From an uncultured Lachnospiraceae bacterium (GTDB lineage: Bacteria; Bacillota; Clostridia; Lachnospirales; Lachnospiraceae), in NCBI GenBank assembly GCA_910586125.1, contig CAJUHP010000019.1:1-64000 (forward strand): DNA of 64,000 bases. The letters run 5' to 3'. The translations under genes were made by a program, and so were the position numbers. This document shows, in pieces, positions 18,127 through 26,712 of the stretch (its first letter is position 1; each line of letters opens with the position of its first letter). Below the pieces are notes generated by a model. The model was not told the DNA's origin, did no database searches, and worked only from the letters and a program-made list of their open reading frames with translations.

Positions 18127-18765
18127 TCATACCAGCTCATAACAGGCGCAAATTCCTTCACAAATACAATCGGCCAATTCCATCACTACGGACAGTCTCG
18201 TATTCTGCAGCAGCAGCGGCTCCCAGGCGCTTCCGCTGCCCACGATTCCTGTAATAAAAACATCTCCCACCGAGCCAAGATTTTTGCGGACGCCCAGGCC
18301 CGGCTTGAGAGAACCGAGGCCAACCGTAATATAGCCCACATGCTCATGGCGTCCTATGGACGCATCAATCGCTACCACCACATGATCCCGATATTCCGTG
18401 CGGATTTGATGCATTGTCTCTTCCAGATTGATTGCATGGACCGGGCGCGAGAGCGTTCCAAACAACTGCCTTTCTCCATATCCGGTTTCTTCCATGCTGT
18501 CGCCGCCATTCAAAATCCCTTCGTTTGTACCGGCGGTTTCCGCAAACCGCTGCAGCTTATACCCCACCAGGGGTCCCAGGCTGTCCCCCGTGGACCGGTC
18601 GCTGCCGATACAGAGAAACAGCACTCCCTGCTTCTCCTGTTCCTCCCTCACCCTGTCAATAAAAGCAGCGAGCTGCCGGCCGAAGATCTGCGCTGAAAAC
18701 TGTTCTCCTGCCTGATGATAATAGGCCAGCCGCTCTGATGTCAGTTGTTTTGCTTCACTCCACAT
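18127..18765 (-). CDS. yyaC: Spore protease YyaC (DUF1256)
   Basis: 212-aa member of the YyaC/DUF1256 family, related in fold to the germination protease GPR and hydrogenase-maturation proteases and found in endospore formers. Family signatures are FLCIGSDRSTGDSLGPLVGY near residue 52, the NLEETM stretch near 110, VVVAIDASIGRHEHVGYI near 127 and GIVGSGSAWEPLLLQNTR. In Bacillus subtilis yyaC also lies close to the parA/parB/origin region, consistent with this location. The exact substrate in spores is not established. Direct evidence that the organism belongs to a sporulating lineage. Confidence 0.93.
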   Translation of the reverse strand: MWSEAKQLTSERLAYYHQAGEQFSAQIFGRQLAAFIDRVREEQEKQGVLFLCIGSDRSTGDSLGPLVGYKLQRFAETAGTNEGILNGGDSMEETGYGERQLFGTLSRPVHAINLEETMHQIRTEYRDHVVVAIDASIGRHEHVGYITVGLGSLKPGLGVRKNLGSVGDVFITGIVGSGSAWEPLLLQNTRLSVVMELADCICEGICACYELV

Positions 18766-18828
18766 ATATTCACACCTTTTTGTTTGGTTTATCGTATTTA
18801 TAGTCTTACCAATTTTTTCAAAACCAAA

Positions 18829-19851
18829 CTATTTTTCTGCATCCAGTGTGATAATTGTATACCAATACCCTTCCCGGCTCCCTCTGACTGCTGTAAGAAA
18901 ACTGTCAAAGCCGAACAGCTCCGCAGAGAAGCGCTCCCTTTCGCTGCGGCTTCCCTTCACTCCCAATAGGTAGCGGATTCCCTTTCTGTCTGTCATCCGT
19001 CCCAAAATCAAATGGCGGTAATGATAATAACCGTGGAGCAAAAAACTGTTGCTGCCGAAATGCCACAGTTGCCTGGGAAGATACCGCAGATCGGCCGGCC
19101 GAATCTGCAGAAGCTCCACGCCCCGCTCCCGCAGCTCCGGCGCCGTCTTCGGATAATAGCGGCACAGACTCTCCCAGAGTCCCGGCTGCGGCAGATTATC
19201 GAGAGTCAAAGCCGGCTGTTTTGCGGTCATATCCGGCGCGCTGTCCGGGAAATCTGTTTTGGCAGGGGTCTTGAAAATACTTCTTTTCACGCTTTCTGGG
19301 ATGTTTTCCGAAATCTCCTCTGCTGTGGGTTCCGGCAAATTTCCGTTTTCTTTCTGTTCTTGTGCCAGCTCTGCCGCGGTGACATACAGGATCGAAGGCG
19401 GCCGATCTGCCCTGCTGCTCTTGCAATCGCTGTCTTCTTTCACACTCTTATGACCATCCAGAAAGTCCCACGGCTCGACGGCTCTGTCTTCCCACGATGA
19501 CAGATAACAGATCTCCGGATCGGAGCCGGTCAGCCACAATCCCCCGCTGTCTGACAGCCTGTATCCGGAATCAAACAGATCCTTCTCCGGTGTAACCGCC
19601 GTAAATTCTCCGCTTCCGGCCTCAAGCCGCATCCAGCCTGCCGGAATCTCTAAGGGATATCCCTGCCTTCTGGCATAGAATCCCACCTTCAATCCCCTCC
19701 CGTCGCAGCGGTAAACTCCTTTGACGCGGATCTGAACCCGGCAGCGGCCATTTCTCGATTCAATCTTGGCAAACCCCACGTTTTTCCCTTTTCCGCCGCT
19801 GCCATAGGCGTTAATATAGGAAATCCAGCGTTTGAATTCTGACATGTCCAT
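18829..19851 (-). CDS. DUF6128-like protein of unknown function
   Basis: About 340 aa, soluble. N-terminal about 110 residues (WISYINAYGSGGKGKNVGFAK, VGFYARRQGYPLEI) look like a beta-rich domain. A low-complexity polar linker (about 140-215) leads to a C-terminal block rich in aromatics (RYYPKTAPELRERGVELLQI, LRYLPRQLWHFGSNSFLLHG, RHLILGR), which I associate with the DUF6128 family of Clostridia from memory. Either of two close ATGs (19851 or 19845) could be the start; AAGGGAG lies 4 or 10 bases before them. No catalytic motif is evident. The yyaC-LysM neighbourhood allows a sporulation guess only. Confidence 0.7.
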   Translation of the reverse strand: MDMSEFKRWISYINAYGSGGKGKNVGFAKIESRNGRCRVQIRVKGVYRCDGRGLKVGFYARRQGYPLEIPAGWMRLEAGSGEFTAVTPEKDLFDSGYRLSDSGGLWLTGSDPEICYLSSWEDRAVEPWDFLDGHKSVKEDSDCKSSRADRPPSILYVTAAELAQEQKENGNLPEPTAEEISENIPESVKRSIFKTPAKTDFPDSAPDMTAKQPALTLDNLPQPGLWESLCRYYPKTAPELRERGVELLQIRPADLRYLPRQLWHFGSNSFLLHGYYHYRHLILGRMTDRKGIRYLLGVKGSRSERERFSAELFGFDSFLTAVRGSREGYWYTIITLDAEK

Positions 19852-19957
19852 CACTCTCCCTTAGGTAATCTTATGTAAAGAACGGGACAAATATGCCAGC
19901 TTCTTTTGAAATGCGGCTAAAACCGAAAAACAGGCTGATACCAAAACGCAGATCGAC

Positions 19958-20000
19958 ACAAAAAAAGCCGCCGCTATGACGTTACCCACAGCCGGCGGTG
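19958..20000 (-). terminator. Rho-independent terminator
   Basis: On the minus strand CGGCGG (complement at 19968-19973) closes a hairpin with CCGCCG (complement at 19993-19998) and is followed by TTTTTTT. It would end minus-strand transcripts arriving from 20.0-20.4 kb, where no firm gene is recognised. Confidence 0.7.
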
Positions 20001-20391
20001 TTTCTATGATTGGAATGATTTATTTCTCTGTCTCTTTCCCTCTTATTCATTCTCTTTGATGGATGAGCGAATGCTGCCATTCCTCCAAACGGTTACATCC
20101 TGTATCCGTGTTTTCACGCAGTATCTTTCTGAGCGCATGCGTTTCCAAATCATCCCTTGCTTTTTGCGCCGGAATCCACTACAATAGAACACAGAAAGTA
20201 TGGTGATTTTTATGAGGACATACCTTATCTCTTCCGTGCGGACCACATCCCATACGGGATCGCCGTATGAGCCCACCGCCCTTTTCCCGTGCAAAGGCTG
20301 TCGGATGCGGCATTCCCGCACACGTACCGCTCCAGCCGTTTGGTATCAATCAAGTGGCCGTACACAAAATCCGATATCCGAATCAAATTCC
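20001..20391. other. Unassigned stretch between two terminators
   Basis: No gene recognised on either strand. Several short open frames exist; on the minus strand the C-terminal part of one (ending at about 20036) reads DDLETHALRKILRENTDTG and looks coding, but no start codon with a ribosome binding site fits. The stretch may be a decayed gene or an untranslated RNA. Confidence 0.35.
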
Positions 20392-20417
20392 GGCAGGCGA
20401 AAAGCCTGTTCTTTTTT
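20392..20417 (+). terminator. Small plus-strand terminator before the YitT-type gene
   Basis: CAGGC GAAAA GCCTG followed by TTCTTTTTT. It stops plus-strand transcripts entering from the left, or acts as an attenuator about 50 bp before the YitT-type start. Confidence 0.6.
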
Positions 20418-20464
20418 CGCTTTATTATAGTAACGTACCATCAAGCAGAAGGAGCTTTTATTCT

Positions 20465-21361
20465 ATGAAAACATTGAAAAAAATATTTCCTCTTTTACTG
20501 ATTGTTCTCGGCAATACCACCTATGGGCTTGGCGTTGTCCTTTTTGTGCTGCCCACCGGGCTGATCACCGGCGGCACCACCGGACTCGGGCTCTTCTTTT
20601 CCCGCTTTCTGGGAATTCCTCTGAATCTGTTTATTCCAGTGTTCAACGTCGCGATGTTTTTCTTGGGCTTTGCCATTCTAGGGAAAAAATTTGCTCTGAC
20701 CACTATATTGAGTACATTTTACTACCCGATTGCGTTTCAGGTTCTTCAAACCTGTTTTGACGGCGTGATCCTGACCACCGATCCCATGCTGTCCACCGTC
20801 TTGGCCGGTCTGCTGATCGGCGCTGGGATCGGTCTGGTAATCCATGCCGGCGCTTCTACCGGAGGAATGGACATCCCGCCTCTTGTTTTTCATCGCCTTT
20901 TCGGCCTTCCCGTGTCTGTCGGGCTGTATGCCTTTGATGTGCTGATATTGATTCTTCAGATGTTTTTCTCCAATACGGAACAGGTTCTCTACGGAATCCT
21001 TATGGTCCTCGTCTATACCGTTGTTCTGGACAAGATGCTGGTCATCGGCAGCCGCCAGGTGCAGGTGCAGATCATCAGCCCGCAGTATGAAAAAATCAGC
21101 CAGGCTATCCAGAAAGAGCTGGATCGGGGCGTCACCCTGTTTGAGGTGGAAGGAGGCCATACCCGCACGGAATCCTATGCCTTGCTCACAGTCCTCTCCA
21201 AACGGGAACTGATCCATCTGAATCATCTGACGGCGGAAATCGATCCGGACGCCTTCCTGATCGTAAGTCAGGTAAATGAAGTGCGGGGCCGCGGATTTAC
21301 GCTGGATAAAAGTTATCGGAAAACGCCGGAGGAACTCCCCTCCCCCCGACGCAAATTTTGA
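20465..21361 (+). CDS. YitT family membrane protein (DUF161/DUF2179)
   Basis: 298-aa YitT-family protein. Five to six membrane helices lie in residues 6-195, with the characteristic PTGLITGGTTGLGLF and GLVIHAGASTGGMDIPPL segments, and a C-terminal cytoplasmic DUF2179 domain (about 210-285, TLFEVEGGHTRTESYALLTV, DPDAFLIVSQVNEVRGRGF). The family is widespread in firmicutes and proposed to export or sense small molecules, but no substrate is proven. AAGGAG stands 9 bases before the ATG. A TATTATAGT just after the upstream hairpin could be its -10. First of three plus-strand genes. Confidence 0.9.
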   Translation: MKTLKKIFPLLLIVLGNTTYGLGVVLFVLPTGLITGGTTGLGLFFSRFLGIPLNLFIPVFNVAMFFLGFAILGKKFALTTILSTFYYPIAFQVLQTCFDGVILTTDPMLSTVLAGLLIGAGIGLVIHAGASTGGMDIPPLVFHRLFGLPVSVGLYAFDVLILILQMFFSNTEQVLYGILMVLVYTVVLDKMLVIGSRQVQVQIISPQYEKISQAIQKELDRGVTLFEVEGGHTRTESYALLTVLSKRELIHLNHLTAEIDPDAFLIVSQVNEVRGRGFTLDKSYRKTPEELPSPRRKF

Positions 21362-21451
21362 CGGCAACAGTTGAATATTTGCGCCGGGTGGGGTATACTC
21401 ATACGAGAATACCAATCCCTTCGCCTGCACACCCAAAACAAAGGAGATCTT

Positions 21452-22165
21452 ATGGAACGAATTTTGATGATGATTCTGCGCCTGCTGCCCCGCGTTCCGT
21501 TCTGGGCTTTTAAGGTCTGGACCTGGCCGCAAAACGACAAACATTCCAGGCAAGAAAAATATGCCCTGCTTCAGAATATTACCCGCCATGCCTGTAAGGC
21601 CGGGAGGGTAACAATCCATGCCTATGGCACCGAAAATATTCCCTCACAGCCCGGTTTTATTTTCTTTCCCAATCATCAGGGGCTTTTTGACAGCCTGACC
21701 TTTCTGGCCTCCTGTACGCAGCCCTTTTCTGTCGTCATGAAAAAAGAAACCGCGGAATGGATTCTTGTCAAGCAGGTGCGCCTGCTGTTAAACGCCATCC
21801 TTCTGGATCGAAGCAGCGTCAAAAATGCGGTGGAAGTCATCAATGAGATGACGGACCGGGTCAAAAACGGCGAAAATTTTCTCATTTTTCCGGAGGGCAC
21901 CCGCTCAAAAAAAGGAAATGTGATCGGTGAATTCAAGGGCGGCACATTTAAAAGCGCCCTGAGAAGCCGCTGTCCCATTGTACCGGTGGCCCTGATCGAC
22001 TGTTTTAAACCCTTCGACACCCATACGATCCGCCCTGTTACCGTGCAGATTCATTATCTTCCTCCGATCCCCTGGGAAGAATATCAGGGGATGCGCACGA
22101 AAGAGATCGCCCGCATGGTCCGGGAGCGCATCGAAGCCGTCGTACAGGAAAATATGGCTGTCTAA
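21452..22165 (+). CDS. Lysophospholipid acyltransferase family protein (PlsC-like)
   Basis: 237-aa glycerolipid acyltransferase. The catalytic HX4D motif is present (FPNHQGLFDSL), as are the glycerol-phosphate binding FPEGTRSKKG and the later PIVPVALIDCF block. It would transfer an acyl chain to lysophosphatidate or a related acceptor at the inner face of the membrane. The N-terminal stretch (MERILMMILRLLPRVPFWAF) is an amphipathic or membrane anchor. AAGGAG lies 7 bases before the ATG. It follows the YitT-type gene by 90 bp and precedes the formate/nitrite channel by 67 bp. Several paralogues are usual, so the plsC symbol is not assigned. Confidence 0.9.
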   Translation: MERILMMILRLLPRVPFWAFKVWTWPQNDKHSRQEKYALLQNITRHACKAGRVTIHAYGTENIPSQPGFIFFPNHQGLFDSLTFLASCTQPFSVVMKKETAEWILVKQVRLLLNAILLDRSSVKNAVEVINEMTDRVKNGENFLIFPEGTRSKKGNVIGEFKGGTFKSALRSRCPIVPVALIDCFKPFDTHTIRPVTVQIHYLPPIPWEEYQGMRTKEIARMVRERIEAVVQENMAV

Positions 22166-22232
22166 ATCGTATGACAGCCTCACCGTCCCCTATTGTTTTA
22201 TACAGAGCACATTTCCAGACAAAGGAGCTGCC

Positions 22233-23042
22233 ATGAATACTCCCGCTGAAATCGCAAAAAACTATCTGACCATCGGCAAATCCAAGGTTTCCCTGCCGAT
22301 CTTTCGCATGTTTCCGCTGGCTGTCCTGGCCGGCGTCTACATCGCATTGGCCGGCGTCGGCGCAACGGTCGCCGCCGTATCGGTGCAGAGCCCTTCTCTG
22401 GCCAAGCTGACCGGCGCCTGTATCTTCCCGGCCGGGCTGACCTTTGTCCTCTTGGCAGGCAGCGAACTGTTCACCGGCAATTGTCTGCTGAGCCTGCCCC
22501 TGTTAAATGGGGATATCCGGCTGCGGCCGATGCTGAAAAGCTGGCTTGTTGTCTATATTGGAAATCTCTGCGGCAGCCTTCTTATTGCCTGGGCTGTCTG
22601 CGCCGGACATACCTTCCAGCTCTTTGACAGCGCCCTGGCGGTATCCGCCGTCCGCATTGCCGCCGATAAGTGCCGTCTGACCTTTGGAGACGCTTTTCTG
22701 CGGGGCGTACTCTGCAATCTTCTCGTCTGTCTGGCTGTCTGGATCGCCTTTGCCGCAAAGGATGCAGCCGGAAAAATTGCCGGGCTGTTTTTTCCCATTC
22801 TGCTGTTCGTCCTCTGCGGCTATGAGCACTGTGTCGCCAACATGTATTATATTCCCGCCGGTTTATTCGCCCTGGCAGACAGCGGATACGCCCAGGCGGT
22901 ATCCGCTGCCGGTGTGGATACCGCCGCTCTGAGCTGGTCCGGCTTCTTTCTGGCAAATCTGCTGCCTGTCACCCTGGGCAATATTGCAGGCGGAGCGGGT
23001 CTGGGCGCTGTGTATTGGTGGATCTACCTACATAAAGCATAA
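22233..23042 (+). CDS. Formate/nitrite transporter (FNT) family channel
   Basis: 269-aa FNT pentameric channel protein with six membrane helices. Signatures are PLAVLAGVYIALAGVGATV near the N-terminus, LAGSELFTGNC (FNT signature 1) and LCGYEHCVANMYYIPAG, which contains the conserved central His of the pore. Family members move formate, nitrite or hydrosulfide; which one cannot be read from the sequence, and no pyruvate formate-lyase, nitrite reductase or sulfite reductase gene is adjacent to decide it. AAAGGAG precedes the ATG by 7 bases. A strong terminator follows the stop. Confidence 0.93.
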   Translation: MNTPAEIAKNYLTIGKSKVSLPIFRMFPLAVLAGVYIALAGVGATVAAVSVQSPSLAKLTGACIFPAGLTFVLLAGSELFTGNCLLSLPLLNGDIRLRPMLKSWLVVYIGNLCGSLLIAWAVCAGHTFQLFDSALAVSAVRIAADKCRLTFGDAFLRGVLCNLLVCLAVWIAFAAKDAAGKIAGLFFPILLFVLCGYEHCVANMYYIPAGLFALADSGYAQAVSAAGVDTAALSWSGFFLANLLPVTLGNIAGGAGLGAVYWWIYLHKA

Positions 23043-23062
23043 GGACGCGGCGTCCTTTTTTC
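23040..23062 (+). terminator. Rho-independent terminator of the FNT gene
   Basis: GGACG CGG CGTCC followed by TTTTTT, beginning immediately after the FNT stop codon. Confidence 0.85.
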
Positions 23063-23101
23063 CCGCCGCTGTCACACAGGATACCCGCTTGATTCCGCTG
23101 C

Positions 23102-24709
23102 TTATTGCTCCCACTCGTCGCACAGTTTTTCCACCTGGCCGGCAAACTTTTTCAGATCCTTGTTGGTGCGCCCTTGGCTGTTCTGCGCGATTCCCATCAA
23201 ACGGCGCGCCGCATGCAGCAACGAGGCGAAGAGGGCCGCCGCCTTGGTTCCTCCGGGGATCACCGTCTTGTGTTCCACCGGTACGCCCTCCGGCTCGTAC
23301 AGGAAGCAGCCGTTTAGCAGATCAAACTCCGCGCCGCTGAAGGGCGCTGTAACCTGATATCCGTACTCTTTTGAGAGCAGTTCACTGAACGCGATGCAGG
23401 AAGCATCGTCGCCGTGATTGACGAAGATCCACTGGGGTTTTTTCAAAAAGCCCTGGATCCAGCGAAGCAGACCATCCCGATCCGCATGTCCGCTGACGCC
23501 GGGCAACTGACGGATATCGGCCTCCACCGCGATCTCCTCATCAAAGAGCTTTACTTTTCTGGCTCCCTCGCACAGAGAGCGTCCCAGCGTTCCGACTGCC
23601 TGATAGCCCACGAACAAAATGGTACATTCTCTTCGCCACAGATTATGTTTCAGATGATGGCGGATTCGTCCTGCCTCGCACATGCCGCTGGCCGACAGGA
23701 TAACCTTGGGCGAAGGATCCATATTGATCGCCATGGAATCCTGCTGGCTTACGCTGATCCGCAGCCCGTCAAACCAGATCGGATTGACGCCGCGGTGAAT
23801 CAAATCCTTCATCTCATCGTCAAAGATATCGGTATCGCACTGCAAAAACACTCTGGTGGCCTCATGAGCCAGCGGACTATCTACATACACCGAAAAGCTT
23901 TCGTGCCCCTTCACCAGCTTTTCTTCTTTGATCTGGCGCAGAAAATAAAGCATTTCCTGCGTGCGTCCCACAGCAAAGGAGGGGATCACGACATTGCCGC
24001 CCCGGTCAAAGGTTTCCTGCAGAATCGCCGCCAGCGCCGGCGCATACTCCGGCCGCTCTCCATGGAGGCGGTTGCCGTAGGTGGATTCCATAACCACATA
24101 ATCGGCCTCCTCCACCGGCTTCGGGCTCTTGAGTATCGGCTGGTTCTCATTTCCGATATCGCCGCTGAAAACAATTTTTTTCTCGATCCCGTCCTCTGTC
24201 AGCCAGATCTCAATGGACGAAGACCCCAGCAGGTGTCCCATATCATTAAATCGAATACAGATATCCTCCTCCACCTGCTTTTTTCTGTCGTACTTGCACG
24301 GGCGAAAACGCGTCAGAACGCCTTCCGCATCGTTGACCGTATAGAGAGGTTCCACCGCGGGACGCCCCGCGCGGATCGCCTTGCGGCTCTTCCACTCGGC
24401 GTCGGATTCCTGAATGTGCGCACTGTCCAACAGCATAATGGTGCATAGATTATATGTCGCCTCCGTGGAATAGACTTTCCCCCGAAAGCCATTCTTATAG
24501 AGCAGCGGAAGAAGGCCGGAATGGTCAATATGAGCATGTGTCAGAAATACGCAGTCGATCTCTGACGGGCTCACCGGAATCTCCACATTCTCAAACACAT
24601 TCAGTCCCTGCTCCATACCGCAGTCCACCAGCACCTTGCTGTGACCGCACTCAATCAATGTACAGCTCCCCGTTACTTCATGCAATGCCCCAATAAACGT
24701 TACCTTCAT
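23102..24709 (-). CDS. Beta-CASP MBL-fold RNA metallohydrolase
   Basis: 535-aa metallo-beta-lactamase-fold nuclease with beta-CASP and RMMBL segments, related to archaeal/eukaryotic CPSF73-type enzymes. The zinc motif is LTHAHIDHSGLLP near residue 57, with further ligands in DMGHLLGSSS and FSGDIG, beta-CASP motifs VVMESTYGNR and SASGMCEAGRIRHHL, and the C-terminal LPGVSGHADRDGLL and FVNHGDDAS. The last 60 residues (AALFASLLHAARRLMG) are an extension of unknown role. It probably trims or cleaves RNA in the cytoplasm and is distinct from the essential RNase J. The ATG has AAAGGAGG 8 bases upstream. Confidence 0.9.
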   Translation of the reverse strand: MKVTFIGALHEVTGSCTLIECGHSKVLVDCGMEQGLNVFENVEIPVSPSEIDCVFLTHAHIDHSGLLPLLYKNGFRGKVYSTEATYNLCTIMLLDSAHIQESDAEWKSRKAIRAGRPAVEPLYTVNDAEGVLTRFRPCKYDRKKQVEEDICIRFNDMGHLLGSSSIEIWLTEDGIEKKIVFSGDIGNENQPILKSPKPVEEADYVVMESTYGNRLHGERPEYAPALAAILQETFDRGGNVVIPSFAVGRTQEMLYFLRQIKEEKLVKGHESFSVYVDSPLAHEATRVFLQCDTDIFDDEMKDLIHRGVNPIWFDGLRISVSQQDSMAINMDPSPKVILSASGMCEAGRIRHHLKHNLWRRECTILFVGYQAVGTLGRSLCEGARKVKLFDEEIAVEADIRQLPGVSGHADRDGLLRWIQGFLKKPQWIFVNHGDDASCIAFSELLSKEYGYQVTAPFSGAEFDLLNGCFLYEPEGVPVEHKTVIPGGTKAAALFASLLHAARRLMGIAQNSQGRTNKDLKKFAGQVEKLCDEWEQ

Positions 24710-24816
24710 CCTGTTTCCTCCTTTATTTTTATCGTTTCTGTTTCAAACTTCCCCCATGTTAAGCGGCAAACGTTCCGGCCGCCCGACCTAGCCGCCCGGT
24801 TCTAACCGGGCCGTCC

Positions 24817-25704
24817 TTATATGCCGTCTGTCGTCCGTCCGCGCTGCTCTGCAAGCGCGCCGGCCAGCTCAGCAAACTGTGAGAGCGTCAGTTCCTCCCC
24901 TCTCACCGACGCGTTTACACCGAGCGATTCAATGGCTTTTATGATTTGTTCCTTTGTAAAAGAAAGATCCGACGCGTTGATCAGCCCGTTCTGCAAAGTC
25001 TTTCGTCTCTGATTAAAGGATGCGCGGATCAGCCCAAACAGCAATTTTGGATCGGAGCAGAAAACCGGCGGTTTCCGATGCCGGGTGAGCCGGATCACTG
25101 CCGAGCCGACTTTCGGTCTTGGGATAAAGCAGTTGGGAGGGACATAGGCCGCCACATAAGCCTCTGCATAGTACTGCACGGTCAGCGACAGCGCGCCGTA
25201 ATCCTTTGAACCCGGCCCGGCCTGCATTCTCTGCGCGACTTCTTTCTGCACCATTACGGTGATGTTATCAATGGGAACCCCCTTTTCAAACAGCCCCATA
25301 ATAATGGGCGTGGTAATATAGTACGGCAGATTTGCCACCACCTTGATCGGACGGCCCTCGTTTTTTTCCCTGGCCAGCCCCGCGATATCCACCTTCAAAA
25401 TATCGTCGTGGATGACGGAGACATTCGGGTAATCCCGCAGCGTTTCCTGAAGGATCGGAATCAGATTGCGGTCGATCTCCACCGCCGCCACCTCCCTTGC
25501 CGCCTCCGCCAGATACTGGGTCATCGTTCCGATCCCCGGACCGATTTCCAGAACAAAATCATGTTCTGTCACACCTGCCGCCCGGATAATCTTATCCAGC
25601 ACATGCTCGTCAATCAAAAAATTCTGACCATATTTCTTCTGAAAATGAAAATCATATTTCTGCAGTATTTCTATTGTATTCCGGGGATTTCCCAGCTTTG
25701 CCAT
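24817..25704 (-). CDS. rsmA: 16S rRNA dimethyladenosine transferase RsmA/KsgA
   Basis: 295 aa, the normal size. SAM-dependent enzyme that dimethylates the two adjacent adenines in the 3' terminal helix of 16S rRNA during 30S assembly. Motifs: QNFLIDEHVLDKI, the SAM-binding VLEIGPGIGTMTQYLA, VEIDRNLIP and the catalytic NLPYYITTPI. The C-terminal helical domain contains FNQRRKTLQN. AAGGAGA precedes the ATG. It starts 24 bp after tatD, the same tatD-rsmA order seen near metS in Bacillus. Loss of this gene classically gives kasugamycin resistance; here it is intact. Confidence 0.97.
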   Translation of the reverse strand: MAKLGNPRNTIEILQKYDFHFQKKYGQNFLIDEHVLDKIIRAAGVTEHDFVLEIGPGIGTMTQYLAEAAREVAAVEIDRNLIPILQETLRDYPNVSVIHDDILKVDIAGLAREKNEGRPIKVVANLPYYITTPIIMGLFEKGVPIDNITVMVQKEVAQRMQAGPGSKDYGALSLTVQYYAEAYVAAYVPPNCFIPRPKVGSAVIRLTRHRKPPVFCSDPKLLFGLIRASFNQRRKTLQNGLINASDLSFTKEQIIKAIESLGVNASVRGEELTLSQFAELAGALAEQRGRTTDGI

Positions 25705-25728
25705 GATTCTCTCCTTTTTTACTGCTGC

Positions 25729-26496
25729 CTACAGGCGGTAAAACCGCATGGCGTTTTCATATGTAACCTGGATGACCTCCTCCTCAGAGATTCCCTTCAA
25801 GGCAGCTACCGCCTCAACGACGAAGGGCAGGTTGCGGGAAGAATTGCGTTTTCCCCGGTTCGGCACGGGCGCCAGATAAGGACAATCCGTCTCCAGAAGA
25901 AGACGGTCAAGGGGCATATATTCCACGACTTCTCTCAGCTTTCTAGCATTTTTAAAAGTCAAAACACCCCCTACCCCCAGATAATGTCCCCGGTTCAGAT
26001 ATTCGCGCGCCATCTCCACGCCGTAGGAAAAACAATGGATATCGCAGCACAGATCCGCCGCCTCGCTCTTTATGATCGCAAGCGTATCCTGCGCCGCTTC
26101 TCTGCTGTGTACCACCACCGGCAGGGAGAGTTCGCGGGCTAGCTGCAGTTGTCTCACAAACCAGTATTTCTGTTTCTCATGCTGTTCTTTATCCCAATAA
26201 TAATCCAGACCAATCTCTCCAACAGCCACCGTTTTCTTCTTTTTGGCCGCCGCGGACAGCCAAGCAAAATTTTCTTCGGTCAGCTCTTTAATCTCATCCG
26301 GATGAACGCCCGCCGTCCCGTAGACAAACGGATACTGTTCGGTCAGTTTCGCCGTACTCTTTGTGGAGGCCAGGCTGGCTGACGCATTTACAATTTTAAC
26401 AATACCGGCCTCCTCCATGCCAAAAAGCAATGCGTCCCGATCCGCGTCAAACGCCGGATCGTCGTAGTGAGCATGTGTGTCAAATATTCCTGTCAT
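25729..26496 (-). CDS. tatD: TatD family hydrolase
   Basis: 255-aa metal-dependent hydrolase of the amidohydrolase fold, acting as a 3'-5' exonuclease/deoxyribonuclease in characterised members. Metal ligands are visible: the N-terminal FDTHAHYDD, Glu in VGEIGLDYYWD, VVHSREAAQDT, the His in IHCFSYG, and LLLETDCPYLAP. Length is as expected. GAGAGGAT lies before the ATG. It forms a likely two-gene unit with rsmA; the metG terminator separates it from metG upstream. Confidence 0.94.
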   Translation of the reverse strand: MTGIFDTHAHYDDPAFDADRDALLFGMEEAGIVKIVNASASLASTKSTAKLTEQYPFVYGTAGVHPDEIKELTEENFAWLSAAAKKKKTVAVGEIGLDYYWDKEQHEKQKYWFVRQLQLARELSLPVVVHSREAAQDTLAIIKSEAADLCCDIHCFSYGVEMAREYLNRGHYLGVGGVLTFKNARKLREVVEYMPLDRLLLETDCPYLAPVPNRGKRNSSRNLPFVVEAVAALKGISEEEVIQVTYENAMRFYRL

Positions 26497-26598
26497 ATAA
26501 CAATCCTCTCAGCTCTGCCAAAAGGCATCTTTCACTGTTGCATAAACCTTCTTCTTTCTTTTATTATACTGGTTTTCCGGCCTGCGGGCAAGGTGAAT

Positions 26599-26642
26599 TT
26601 AAAAGAGAGCACCGCTCTTTTCTAAACGGTGCTCTCTTTTGC
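26599..26642 (-). terminator. Rho-independent terminator of metG
   Basis: AGAGAGCACCG and CGGTGCTCTCT form an 11-bp perfect stem with a 12-nt loop, flanked by A and T runs on both sides, so it could work in both directions. It lies downstream of metG on the minus strand. Confidence 0.85.
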
Positions 26643-26712
26643 AGTTCTTTCGGATCCCTCGATAAATCGTGCAAAACACATTCTACGCGGGATGCTAAAA
26701 TGAGTGGATCCC

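Noticed and set aside
20043..20321. 92-codon open frame on the minus strand
   Set aside because: No ribosome binding site, unusual composition and no recognisable similarity; kept as unassigned sequence.
24794..24811. Hairpin GCCCGGT/ACCGGGC just after rsmA
   Set aside because: Strong 7-bp stem with TCTA loop but no T-run; terminator role not supported.
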